Source: Dacryopinax spathularia (Eukaryota; Basidiomycota; Dacrymycetes; Dacrymycetales; Dacrymycetaceae). From it: a DNA stretch of 64,000 nt. A model generated the notes under the pieces. That model made no database searches. It worked only from the letters and a program-made list of their open reading frames with translations, and was not told the DNA's origin. The first letter of the stretch is position 1. Each line of letters opens with the position of its first letter. A program made the translations under genes and the position numbers. The DNA is taken from the NCBI GenBank assembly GCA_037974965.1, contig JBBPFI010000002.1, positions 1,674,001-1,738,000 of the forward strand. Direction: 5' to 3'. This document shows positions 51,847 through 62,270 of the stretch, piece after piece.

Positions 51847-53278
51847 CGTTGATGATCGCGGTCGTATTTCGAGTGGTCGAACGATGGACTAAGACACGGT
51901 TTAAAGGAGGGAAAACGGCGTGGGATAGTAGAAGAGCGAGCAGGAGAAGGAGAAACGTAGGAAGGAAAGGAGCATGCAGCCCACCAACAACGGCTCTGCA
52001 GGTACATATATGCCCAAGGGGGCTGGTAAAGCTTGGATAGTTAGCAACAGTAGCATGTCTTGACGACGAAGACGGCGCGGTGGCTGGCAGGGGTAACGAC
52101 GCGACGGGAGGATCGCGTCGCGCGTCATGCGTGCGTAGTGTCCGGGAGGAGCGCATATATGTGACTGTAATGTATGCGGTGACAACAGAAAGGAGGGAGG
52201 CGATGGGCGTGCATGGTACGGCCCTGTGAGTACGATAGTGAAGGGGGAGGAGAGACGCAAAGTGAGGCCGACCGTTGTTCTTGTTCGAATGATGCACACC
52301 AGTACTAGTACTGTGTTCGCGCGACAAGTCCTCCTACAACGTGGATGCCATCCGGTAACAGGTGAGAAAAGAAGCCGAAGGGTCTCGTCCATCGATAATA
52401 TCCATGGTCAAATCGAAATGAATGATCGTGGGAACGAACCTGCATTAATGCGGCCGCCACGTAATAATCACATGCCCGACCTCGCGGAAAGGAAGCCAGA
52501 CGACGTGGCGTGGCCCGCGTCTCTGCCGCGTGGACGGCTGGGGATATCAGCAAGGAAGATGCGATGCGCATCATGCTGTCTCCCAGCTTGGAGCCCTCGA
52601 CGGGGTAAATGTTGCCAGGCGTCATGTATGCAGTACTGGCTAGATGAAGAGATCGATGTGCTGTATGCTGTCTCACATTCCCAGGACGCGTCGGAATGTT
52701 CGGCGATAACCACCGGACATTCGCGCCGTCGGCGTTAAAGATCCGAGGGGTTCGGCGCGTCTGGAATGAGACATTCGCGTCGACGGTCATCGTCTATGTA
52801 TGCGCCCACTTCACTATTACAACCAAGCTCACTAATACCTGTTACTGGTTATCTGGAAGGCAAACACCGGGACAGCAGTCTCCCCACATTCTAATTATTC
52901 CGATACATTTGGAGATGCTGTAGACATCGCTAGCTGGCAGTCAACTCTCGCCTGAAAGCCGCAACTTCACACATCGCTTCGATATTTGGGTTACCGTTCG
53001 GCGTGCCGAATCCGGTGAAGGGGCCACCCTCAATTGGGAAATTGGTAACCATATTTCGAGAGTATGCTGGAATGTGGAGTTGACGTAAATGAAATGTGCA
53101 GCAGTCTTGCGGGGATATGCTGGAATGCTGGAATTTGCGGTTGGGGAAATGGAATGGGCTGATGCCGTCCGACAATGGGGATGCATGAGTATTGTGGATG
53201 TCGCGCGCATGGGTTACGGTCAGCGGAGTTGGGTATCACGCGCAGGGAGAAGTGCAGAGTGGGCAAGGCGTCAGGTCC
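51847..53278. promoter_or_regulatory. P5 promoter and P6 3' flank
   Basis: This is 1.4 kb. About 51920-52300 is closely similar (I estimate near 90%) to 54995-55375 upstream of P6, including GGTGGCTGGCAGGGGTAACG and a GCGCATATA copy at about 52151. Two R pieces meet tail to tail at 52670-52818. No gene is supported. Confidence 0.6.
52670..52818. repeat. R junction: minus half (52670-52708) against plus R7 (52713-52818)
   Basis: A shortened minus-orientation R (CACATTCCCAGGACGCGTCG, then GGAATGTTCGGCGATAAC) abuts a plus-orientation R (CCGGACATTCGCG, TTCGGCGCGTCTGGAATGAG, then TATGTATGCGCCCACTTCAC). It looks like the point where the P5 unit ends and the P6 unit begins. Confidence 0.75.
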
Positions 53279-54916
53279 TTAAGCCGGGGAGAACCCTCGC
53301 AGCTGTTCCGCAATGGAAGTGAGGGACACTTCAAGCGACGGGGAGATGACCAGCTCCGACGCCCTCGAATACGGTGGCGTGTCCCACCCGCCATTCGAGA
53401 AAAACCCCGACTCGGAACTAGGAACGAGAGCGATAGGCGGCAGGAGCGGGCCCCACCCTCCGGCATTGTCAGCGGAGAGGTCGGTGGCGTCCTCCGTGGA
53501 GGTCAAGGCTTGCATCCTGCGACACAGTGCATACAGCCGGTCGAGGGACGCAGCACGCGAGCAGGAGACTTCTGATCCGCGGACGCTGCTGCCAGGACTG
53601 CAAGCGACAATTTCCCTCAGCTCATTGGCAAGCTCGGCCAAGTAGAACGTGAGCTCGTCCTTGCCCTCCGTGGAGGGCGTCTTAGCCTGGGAAAGGAGCG
53701 TAGGCAGGCACGGACAAGTGTTGCCTGTCGTGAAACACGAGTCCTTGGGATATATGCGCGGAGTTGGCAGCATATATGCTCCCTTTGGTTGACTGCAGGG
53801 GACGGCGCACACGGGGGTTTGATACCCGGTAGCATGGCCTGCGGCAGGTACATGTGCACCAGAGAGAGGACGGGCACGGGGCGATGTATGGACCCAAACG
53901 ACGCGTCCAAATACGTCGTCTGTCACTGGTCCACAGTCGTCCACGAATGGACGGAAGATGCCCTCCAGCTCAGGACGCGTAGTTATGCGCCTCCTACGCC
54001 AAGCTCGCAATAGGCGAGCGGTTCCGCCCTTGGGCGGAAGAAGGGGAGCTCTGTCCGACGCACGAGGAGTGCGGGGGAGGACAAACTTCGCACGGCGGGG
54101 CCGCGGAGCTGGCTCACTCTCGACATCGTCGATAGGATGAGCGTCACAGTCGACGTTATCGATGGGATGGGAGGCCCACATCGGCAAGACGTCGAACAGC
54201 GAGGCGCGGTAGCGCTGAGGACGGCGGAAAGCACGTTCCCACGAGGAGAAGAACTCCTCTTCGTCCGAGGGGACGTGGAACGCTGGGATGGCGACAGGAG
54301 GCGAGAACTCGAGAACGGAGAGATCGAGGGCAGTAAGGTATTGCACGGGCGGCATGGAGGACGATGTATGCGTCTTGACCATGTCGTCTTCGGCTACTTT
54401 CATGCCGTCGGTGATGGTGTCGACTCGGACGTCGTTGGGAAGGACGGCAGCGTCCTTCGCCACGGCGGTGACGCCGCTGGTATCCGTGTTGTCCGTGACA
54501 TCGGTCGAGTCGGTCGAGTCGGTGACGGCGGTCGCCGAGGTGGCAGCAGAGCGGGCTGACAGCCGTCTGAACGACTTGAGCACGGAGGGCATGGGGGCGA
54601 GATGTGCCAGGGAGATATCCGGCGCATACAAGCTGCGTTTCTTGGCGGAGACTGGATGTTGAAGGGTTGTGTCGCCTGCGAGGCCGTCGAACGACAGATC
54701 TAATGGAGAGGGTGAGGATGCAGGGAAGAGGGGACGGGTGGAGAGGGTCGTACCATGGTCACGGATCTCCTCGTTGGACTGGAGGGGTTGGTTGCCATCG
54801 CTACGAAAGACGCAAGAGCCGAGGCCGTGGTCGTCGTTGGCGATGGGCTGGGTGGTATCGGGACGGGCGGTGGGCTTGGAAAGGCGGGCGAAGGCTTTCA
54901 GCTTACGGGAGAGCAT
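53279..54916 (-). CDS. P6: unknown paralogue-family protein (P5/P6 branch)
   Basis: One exon of 545 residues from the Met that matches the P5 start (MLSRKLKAFARLSKPTARP); a Met three codons upstream (54925) is the alternative. It shares with P5 ISLAHLAPMPSVLKSFRRLS, LDLSVLEFSPPVAIPAFHVP, RASLFDVLPMWASHP, the DDVFGRVVWVHTSPRARP block, TPRIYPKDSCFTTGNTCPC, LTFYLAELANELREIV and SPSLEVSLTSIAEQLRGF at the C-terminus. About 50 residues after the start are unique to P6. A Thr/Asp/Val repeat (SVESVESVT-type codons read in reverse) lies after the FRRLS block. No function is recognised. Confidence 0.8.
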   Translation of the reverse strand: MLSRKLKAFARLSKPTARPDTTQPIANDDHGLGSCVFRSDGNQPLQSNEEIRDHGTTLSTRPLFPASSPSPLDLSFDGLAGDTTLQHPVSAKKRSLYAPDISLAHLAPMPSVLKSFRRLSARSAATSATAVTDSTDSTDVTDNTDTSGVTAVAKDAAVLPNDVRVDTITDGMKVAEDDMVKTHTSSSMPPVQYLTALDLSVLEFSPPVAIPAFHVPSDEEEFFSSWERAFRRPQRYRASLFDVLPMWASHPIDNVDCDAHPIDDVESEPAPRPRRAKFVLPRTPRASDRAPLLPPKGGTARLLRAWRRRRITTRPELEGIFRPFVDDCGPVTDDVFGRVVWVHTSPRARPLSGAHVPAAGHATGYQTPVCAVPCSQPKGAYMLPTPRIYPKDSCFTTGNTCPCLPTLLSQAKTPSTEGKDELTFYLAELANELREIVACSPGSSVRGSEVSCSRAASLDRLYALCRRMQALTSTEDATDLSADNAGGWGPLLPPIALVPSSESGFFSNGGWDTPPYSRASELVISPSLEVSLTSIAEQLRGFSPA

Positions 54917-56000
54917 CGTCGGCATCGGTGATAGTAGTTGGAGTCGTCGAATGACCGTCTAAGACACCGTGCCAGGGGTCTATAATAGAGCAAAAGGGCG
55001 TAGGATAGTAGAAGAACGAGCAGGAGAAGGAGAACGTAGGAAGGAAAGGAGGATACAGCCCGACCACAGCCGCTCTGCATGCTCATATACCCCCAAGGGG
55101 GCTGGTAAAGCTTGAATAGCTAGCAATAGTAGCATGTCTTGACGACGAGGAGGGCGCGGTGGCTGGCAGGGGTAACGACGCGACGGGAGGATCGCGTCGC
55201 GCGTCATGCGTGCGTAGTGTCCGGGAGGAGCGCATATATGAGACTATGATGGATGCAACGACAACGGAGAGGAGGGAGACGATAGGCGTGCATAATACGG
55301 CGCTGTTAGTACGATAGTGAAGGGGGAGGAGAGACGTGAAGTGCGGTAGACCGTTGTTCCAGTCCGAATGATGCATAGAGTTTTAGGGGAGACGGCAGGG
55401 TGCGTTCTAGGTACTCTACAGCATGCAGCAGTACTCCTGAACGGTCAACTTGCACCGGAGGACGCTCGGACGTCATCCTGAAATGCTCGGCAGCAGCCGA
55501 ACTTTCACGCGCGCGTTGCGAAGGGGCGACGGTTTCGCGGAAGGGACGCCGCGCGCTGCCGTAACGCGCAACATTCCGATTCCTTACAATGCGTCTCCGG
55601 AATGCGACAACCGCATACATCCAACCAGCCACTTTTCTGCCTTCCTAGCACTCGATCAGCTCTCGACTCTGTTTCAACGCGCTGTTCTGGCCTCTATAAA
55701 GACTCGATATGATCGTCCAGCTTTGCTCGCCTTCCCGCCCCGTCGCGTCCTCGACCAGCCACCTCGCGTCGTCCTACTATTCCTTACCCAAAGTGCAAGC
55801 ATAATGATATATCATCCCCCCTCCAGCCTATATAAACCCTTCGTGGGCGTCCTAGAGCGGCTGCAACGCTCTTGCCTTCTGACCATCATCTTCCTCTCCG
55901 CGCTGTTGAACTCCTACGCCTTCTACTACCCATCCCCCTTTATAGACTCCCCCCTCGACTACACTAGTATAACCTACTACCACCGCTTACTACTAGTACC
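54917..56000. promoter_or_regulatory. divergent promoters of P6 and P7
   Basis: This is 1.1 kb. It contains the promoter shared with P5 (54995-55375), a GCGCATATA copy at about 55230, decayed R pieces of both orientations at about 55477-55625, and TATA-like words upstream of P7 (TCTATAAAG near 55693, CTATATAAACC near 55829). Confidence 0.5.
55477..55625. repeat. R element 8 (strongly degenerate, both halves)
   Basis: The piece GAAATGCTCGGCAG (compare GGAATGTTCGGCG) and, 90 bp on, GCGTCTCCGGAATGCGACA (compare GCGTCTGGAATGAGACA) keep the order of an R junction between P6 and P7. Similarity is low and the call is tentative. Confidence 0.35.
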
Positions 56001-57971
56001 ATGCCCTCCAACCCGGTCACCGACCTCATCCGCATGCTCAAGCGCGGCAAGCCTTCTCAGCCTGTCGCCACCGCCGTCGACAACGGCATCCACCCCTCCC
56101 ACCCCTCTAACCACATTAGCCCCGTCAACCACCCGAGCTCTGGCCTGCACGGAGCTCGTACGTGTCCTTTCCCCCACTTAACCCCCCCTTCTTCCCCCTC
56201 TCCCTTCCGTTCCACCCCTTGTCCCCTTCCTTACACTCTGAACCCCGGTTAACCACATCACCCAGCCGTTCCCGCAGGCGGCCACCACTTCGACCCCAAG
56301 CCCAAGACGGGTAAACCGGGCCTCTCCTTACCTCGCTTCAAGTCCCTTCGCGCTGTTTTCGGGGGCCTCAAGTGGGTTTCGCGCCGTTCGAAGTCGACTA
56401 ACACGAGCGACGCGAAGGACAAGCCCGTTGGTTCGGTCGAGGTTGGTCGACGCACTAACGCTAACCACGCTACTACGACTAAGACGACCAAGGCGGCCGC
56501 CGGACCGGTCGAGGTTGTTCGTACTGACGCTGTCTCCGCCACGCCTGCTAACAACAGTGAGGCCGGTGATGGTAAGGATGAGGGTGTTGAACCCGGTGCC
56601 CTCCAGTCGGGTACGTGCCACCGACCGTTCTTCACAGCCTTCCATTCTGACTAGCTTACAGTGCCCTTTGCCTCTTCCGCTGAGCCTGATACCGGCGCCT
56701 CCTCCTCCTCGGGCACGGCAGAGTCGTCCCTCTCCTTGCCATCCACGCCGAAGGCCACTTCCCCTTCTGACCCAGACGTGGTGTCGCCGTTCGACGACCT
56801 CCCACCCTTCTCTCTTCCACCTAACAGCCTTTCCTCAGCTCGTTTGCCGAGCTTCCTTTCCAACTGGTCCATTTCGGGCATGTCCCTTTTGGGGGCTGAG
56901 CAGTCCACCCCCAGCGGACGAACCCCACAACCCGCTTCCCCCCATCAGACTCCGACTACTCACCACACCCACAACGTCCAACCCATCGAAGACGGCCCCC
57001 GTCCTCCCGTCCACTCGCTGTTGCGAAGTCCCATCGCCCCTTTCCAGCTGGACATCCTTCCCACCACGACCGACACCACCTCGGAAATCTTCGTCACCCG
57101 TGACATATTCGGCCCCGTCATCCTCCTCCCCTCGCCCGTGATCAGCAACAGCGTGTCCATCAACCACGGGAACGAGCACAAGCGCGCCCGTTCGCTCAGC
57201 GCGATCCTGGAGACGTCCGAAGTAGACGGCACCGTGGCATACAAGCTGGATCCCACGCCGAAGGGGCTGCATATATGCACCCCTCCACCTCCCCCGAAAG
57301 TCGGCTCGAGTTCGGAGGAAGTTGGGAGCGTCTCGGTCGTGCAGGTCGTTACAGACTCGGAGTCGGACGAGGAGGCGGAGTCGAGCGCCGGGTCGAGGGG
57401 AGGTGAGGCTAACAAGTCCTCGCTGAACCTTCTCAGGATTTCGCCCACTTGGGTTGCAGTCGCAGAGCAAGCGGAAGACTCTGGCTGGCCGACGATGGTC
57501 CTCCCCTCTCGCTCCGTCGCAGTCGCACCCGTGATAGTGCAGGCTGAGCTCTCCGGTCTGTCAAACTCGAACTCGGTCTCTCTCTCTGGTCTCTTGGCAT
57601 CCCTCCCGACGACCCCTCAGCTCCTGCACGAACCCGTCCCAGACCTTCCGGCAACGTACCCGCAGGCCAAAACATTCCTCGAACGGCCGACCCGCATCCC
57701 GCGTCGCGTCCTCCCCTCGGCCGCCAGTGCTCGTTCCACCATGACGACCTCCCGGATCCCCAAACTCGCAGCAGCTGCTGCTGGCCAGCATAGGCCTCAC
57801 GAGCGCAAGCACCGCACGAAGGCGACTCGGAGGGGGATGAAGGCTTCTCTTATCCCCAGGCCGGTCCTTGGCCGGGCTAAGGAAGTGGTCAGGAAGGCCG
57901 AGAGGGCTGAAAGGGGTAGGGCGTCGAGGATCCCGAGAAGGCGGGGATCTACTGTTGTTGTGGTGGTCTGA
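56001..57971 (+). CDS. P7: distant member of the P family
   Basis: Exons 56001-56157, 56278-56610 and 56662-57971 (introns 120 and 51 nt) give 599 residues. It starts MPSNPVTDLIRMLKRGKP; the first splice falls in a CGC codon after G-A, like the H-E-A-R junction of P1-P3. Family traces are LSLPRFKSLRAVFGGLKWVS, RDIFGPVILLPSP (after exon 3 residue 150), KRARSLSAILE (compare HNRAVSLGAA), YKLDPTPKGLHICTPPPP in place of PRIYPK...CPC, and a basic RIPR-repeat tail. It lacks the LEFS and Cys blocks. Membership rests on order and spacing of weak blocks plus position beside the cluster, so it is less sure than P1-P6. It could be the ancestral type. Confidence 0.68.
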
Positions 57972-58781
57972 ACACTGCTGCCCTATCAAGTCCGGCGCAC
58001 AACACGGCTCGAAGATAACCAACATCTCGCGGTATCCTGACTCCGGCTCTGCAACATGCCTATCTCCCTATCTGCCACCACTCCAGCGCGTGGAGGATGA
58101 GACGCCATTTCCTTTCTGCGACTATTCCCCGTCTATATCAGTCTCACGACATCACGACATCTCACATCCCTCACGCACGCTACACGACATTTTCACTATG
58201 ACACTATCCTATCTTACTGCAAAGTCTCGCACGCATCATACATCTCAAGCACACCGAAACCAGCATCTGGATAACCCAGCATATCAATCCTCCTATCACA
58301 CATACTCACGCTCGGTTCTGACATTTCCCATATCACTTGTAACATTTACATGCCTCGTCACGGATACGCCCGGATTGCAACTCTCAGACCATTGTAGACA
58401 CCTCACATATACATTTGTAGACTCGCATTACTGTTCCTTGTTAGAGATGTTATACTAGTCGCACTGCCTTCATCGTGTTGTTGAGAGCCGTATTCCCGAC
58501 CGGAGCAGCGGAGTTCCTCGGTATAGCAAGTCCCTGAAACAGCGAGGAAACCCGCGAGCGTGACGATGAGTGACGTTTGCTTGGCATAGAAGCCACACGA
58601 CACATTGCTGGGCATGCTTGGCGCGCTAACTTGACAAGTTGGGACTGAACGAGGGCAAGGTTATCAGTTCGTCGTTCTGTGGTCTCTCTTCCCTCTCTTC
58701 CTTGTACTTGGCTGCTAGACCGCTGGACTGTACATTCTGTAACATCCGACCTCTTTCGACCTACTCACCATCGGAAGTACG
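57972..58781. other. intergenic gap
   Basis: These 810 bp lie between P7 and the HET-C gene. No gene, R element or other repeat is recognised. Confidence 0.35.
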
Positions 58782-61700
58782 ATGTCCTCGCACCGCACAA
58801 CCCTCCTCCTCCTCCTCACCCTCCTCATAATCCTCATCCTCATCCTCCCCTCCCACCCCGTCCACGCCTTCGGAGCAGGCAACATCCCCTCCTACGCCTA
58901 CCTCGAGGGCAAAGCCTTCCGCCATGGGGACATCGAGGATGCCCTCGGGGCTATTGTCAAGCGCGCGGGCGGGTTTCTGGGAAGGGGGGTCAAGTTTGGG
59001 GGGTTGGACACGAAGAGGGTGTATTTTGGGTGCGTGCTTTCATCAATGAGGCACGAGTAGGGGAGCTGATCTGGTGTGGGCGGGTAGGAATTGGCTGTAA
59101 GCTACGGTTTCAGTTGGAAGGATGTGAGATGTGAGCTGATAGGGGGTGCGTAGACGGGATTATAGCCAGGCGATGGACATTGCCGCTCTCAAAAAGCTCG
59201 AGAAGCAGGTCCGTCCTCCCCTCCCCTCCCGCCCTGCGGCTCGCTCACGTTCGATGACGCTCGCTCACGCTCGCTCAGACAATCCTCAACCTCGTCATGG
59301 CCCTCGGTTTCCTCGCGCACGGGTACGCGACCTCCGAATTCGAAGTGACCGAAGAACGGCTCGGCGTCTACCTCCCCACAGAGCATATCGACAACCCGAA
59401 GGGTTATGGGGGGGACGAAGATCCTAGGAAGTATCATCCTGCCCTCCGACCGCCGGTGGACCCGAGGGAATTGGAGATTGACGAGAGAACGGGGATGAAG
59501 AATTATATTGCTAATGGTGCGCTTGCCTGCCTCTGGCCTTGCACTGCTTTGAGATGGAAAGGGGCTGGAAGGCTGATCCTGGCTGGGACAGAGAACGGGA
59601 CGTGGGATACGAGCAAAGCGCTCGTCCGACGGACGCTGGATAAGTGTATTACGATCGGCCGCCAGGCCCGATCGAGTGGGAACAAGGAGGCGGAATACGA
59701 AGCCTACCGTCTGCTCGGTCAAGCCGTACGTCCTCCCCTCCCCTCGCCTCTCTTCCCCCCTCGCACCCATCTGACATGCGAGCAGCTCCATACGCTGGAA
59801 GACTTTGCAGCCCACTCGAATTTCTGCGAACTTGCTCTCGTTAATCTGGGGCATAATGAGGTGTTCTGCCATGTTGGCGAGCACTGTAAGATCCGAGCCA
59901 GGAACGGGAGGATGGTCTACCCTCTCGTCACCGGTTCGTTCGGCGGAGCAGATTTCATCCATTCCCTGCTGGGAGGTACGTCCTCCTCCCTCCCTTCTCT
60001 GCTGGGTACCAGTCGCACGGTACAGACGCGCATATATTTTGATGCTTTGGAATGTAGAGGCCACAGACCATATTTCCGAAGCGTCCGTCTCCGACCTAAC
60101 CAAAGAGTTCTCCCGCGCCCGCTCGCAATCCAACTCCGCCTCGCAGGAAACGCTCCGCACGCTCTTCTCCCAGCTCCCTGGTGGATCGGGGAATCAGCTG
60201 AGTAGGGAGATGGACGGTGTGCAGCGGATGAGGGCTGAGGGGGGTGTGGGGGGGAAGACGCCGGAGCAGATGAGTCCGAAGGAGCTGCATGCTGCGCTGT
60301 GGCAGATTCTCAAGTTTAGGGACTCGGGTACGTCCACAGCGCATATACTTCCCTTTTCCCCTTACTTTCGACCACTTTGGGCGTTTGCTGACAATTGAAC
60401 GCAGTGATGATGGCCATCGAGGAAACGATCGAGAAGATCCCGCTCCTCTCGAGTCTAGTCGAGAAGATCTCCAACACCGTCTCCGTCTTCGTCCTCACGA
60501 CCATCGAGCCATTCATGAAGCCCATCCTGAAGCAAGCGACCACTGGGCTGCAAATGGGGTCGAGCGAGGTCGTCAACTCTGTAGACCAGTTCGAGGTGTT
60601 CAACAACCCTATGGCTGTACGTTCGTCTCCTTTACTTTACAAAGTGTTTGATTTGACCTGGGTGCAGTCGGACCCGACACATTCGTTCTTGTCGAAAGAC
60701 CATTTTGGCCTGATTTTGAATGAGCCGGCTGGTATGCTGGGGAGGATTGTGCTGACGTATACGGTGAACCTGGTCGTTCAGGCGTGGGATAACCCGGGCA
60801 TGGATTTGCGTGCCGTCACCGAGCCAGTTCTCGAGTCTTTGTGCGCATATACTCTGTTTACAGTGTGCGAACAGAAGTGTTGACACCTTGTATGCAGCTT
60901 CCACCCCGACTTCCACGACCCCCGCTCGCCGATCCAATACCAAATGATGACCTTCATGAAAGAATGGATCTCCGCCCAGCCCAACCGGGCCGAAGTCCTC
61001 CGCAGACTCAGCAAAGGCGCCGTCCGGTCACACGAGAACACGCGGCTCGCCACTGGTGGCCACGAAGGCGGGATGGGGTACAACATGGGCGTGCAGGCTC
61101 AACACCAATTAGGCCAATACGTGCAAGGAATCCCGGGGGTGAGCCAGGTCACAGGGGCGTTCAATACGTTCCAGCGGATCTCGGGCCAGATCTCGCAGTT
61201 CACAGGGACGGGCAGTGGACCAAGGAGAGAGCTGGAGGTGCCCTCTCCTTCCGGAGGAGGAGGGTACGCGCCACCGCCCGTCAGCCCTCCAGCGAGCTTC
61301 CCCAGCCAAGCATTCTCCATGCCGTCGCCTCAACCTTCCCCAGTGGGAGGAGGAGGAAGCTCAGGGTTTCAAGAACAGTTCACCCCCGGGTATCAACATC
61401 CCGAAGGCCGCGGCCCGCCGCCTATGCCCCCGGCATCGCCCCGCCCGCCGCAGGACAGCCAGCCGCATTATGGGGGACATCATCATGGTGGCCACCACGG
61501 GCACGGACAGGGCTCGTCCGCAGGCCCGCATCCTCAAGGCCAAGGCCAAGGGCAGGGGTACGCACCTCCAAGCGGGGCACCGCCCTTCCCAGCCCCTATG
61601 GGCGCTTATGAGGGTCCTGCTCAAGGAGGGGGAGGGTACGCACCCCCACAAGGGCCGCCAGGCGGGGAATGGCAGGGCGGGTATGCCCCGCCGCCGGGCC

Positions 61701-61876
61701 AGTATGCGTCGCCTCCGCCTGGGCAATACGGACCGCCACAGGGGCAGTATGGACCTCCACCGGGGGGGCCGCCGCCAGGGTGGGGTGGACCACCCCCTCC
61801 TCCGGGGGGTTGGCAGGGCGGACCGCCGCCGCCGCCGCAGGGATGGTCGGGGTATCCTGGTCAGGGGAGGTGGTGA
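58782..61876 (+). CDS. HET-C-like secretory protein
   Basis: Ten exons (58782-59029, 59088-59096, 59154-59208, 59279-59516, 59592-59725, 59786-59975, 60058-60327, 60405-60616, 60668-60840, 60898-61876) give 835 residues. A signal peptide (about 1-29, a long Leu/Ile run ending HPVHA) precedes the HET-C domain: FGAGNIPSYAYLEGKAFRHG, KFGGLDTKRVYFGNWLRDYS, YIANENGTWDTSKALVRR, LHTLEDFAAHSNFCELALV, VTGSFGGADFIHSLLGEATD, and FHPDFHDPRSPIQYQMMTFM. The last 280 residues are Gly/Pro/Tyr/His-rich and disordered (GGGGYAPP-type repeats). HET-C proteins control heterokaryon incompatibility in Neurospora and are widespread in fungi; the His-Asp-rich core resembles phospholipase-C/zinc enzymes. The second exon is only nine bases, coding part of GNWL. 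Three introns carry the 9-mer GCGCATATA. Confidence 0.92.
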
Positions 61877-62270
61877 GCTCGATGTTCGATTAGGCAGACC
61901 GTTTTGTGTTGAGGGTTGAGAGGACATATGTACTAGCTGCGCAGTACGAGAAGAACAAGAATGAAGAGAATGAATCTGTTGCACGGTCCTCACCTTCCCG
62001 TTTCAGGTTATTGCACACGTCCTGACTGTATCTGTATGACGATTGCACGTAAGGTTACAATTGTACACGGTCGTAAACTGCTCATGAAACGCGATACGGT
62101 CCGTTCTCTCCTCTCACGCCCGACAGTATTGCATAGACTTTGGCTCTCAGTACCTCGTCCGCTTGACGTTCCCTCTATCATCGACGTCTACCTCACCGAG
62201 CACCTGTCTTCCTCCGCCCGCCGGCCTGTAGCTTCCGTCAGTAATGAGCAGCAAGATGGAAGGGGCATGC
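61877..62270. other. convergent 3' region, HET-C gene / RAD52
   Basis: These 394 bp lie between converging stops; nothing else is recognised. Confidence 0.3.

Noticed and set aside
36567-57971. P family as secreted effectors or as transposase genes
   Set aside because: No signal peptide is present, and no DDE/D or other transposase motif could be found; the R repeats alone do not show mobility.
58201-58460. Possible small gene between P7 and HET-C
   Set aside because: The open frame there has no conserved motif and lies in CA/T-rich spacer sequence.
61215-61919. Long alternative frame over the 3' end of the HET-C gene
   Set aside because: Gly/Pro-rich coding sequence keeps other frames open; only the HET-C frame joins to the upstream exons.
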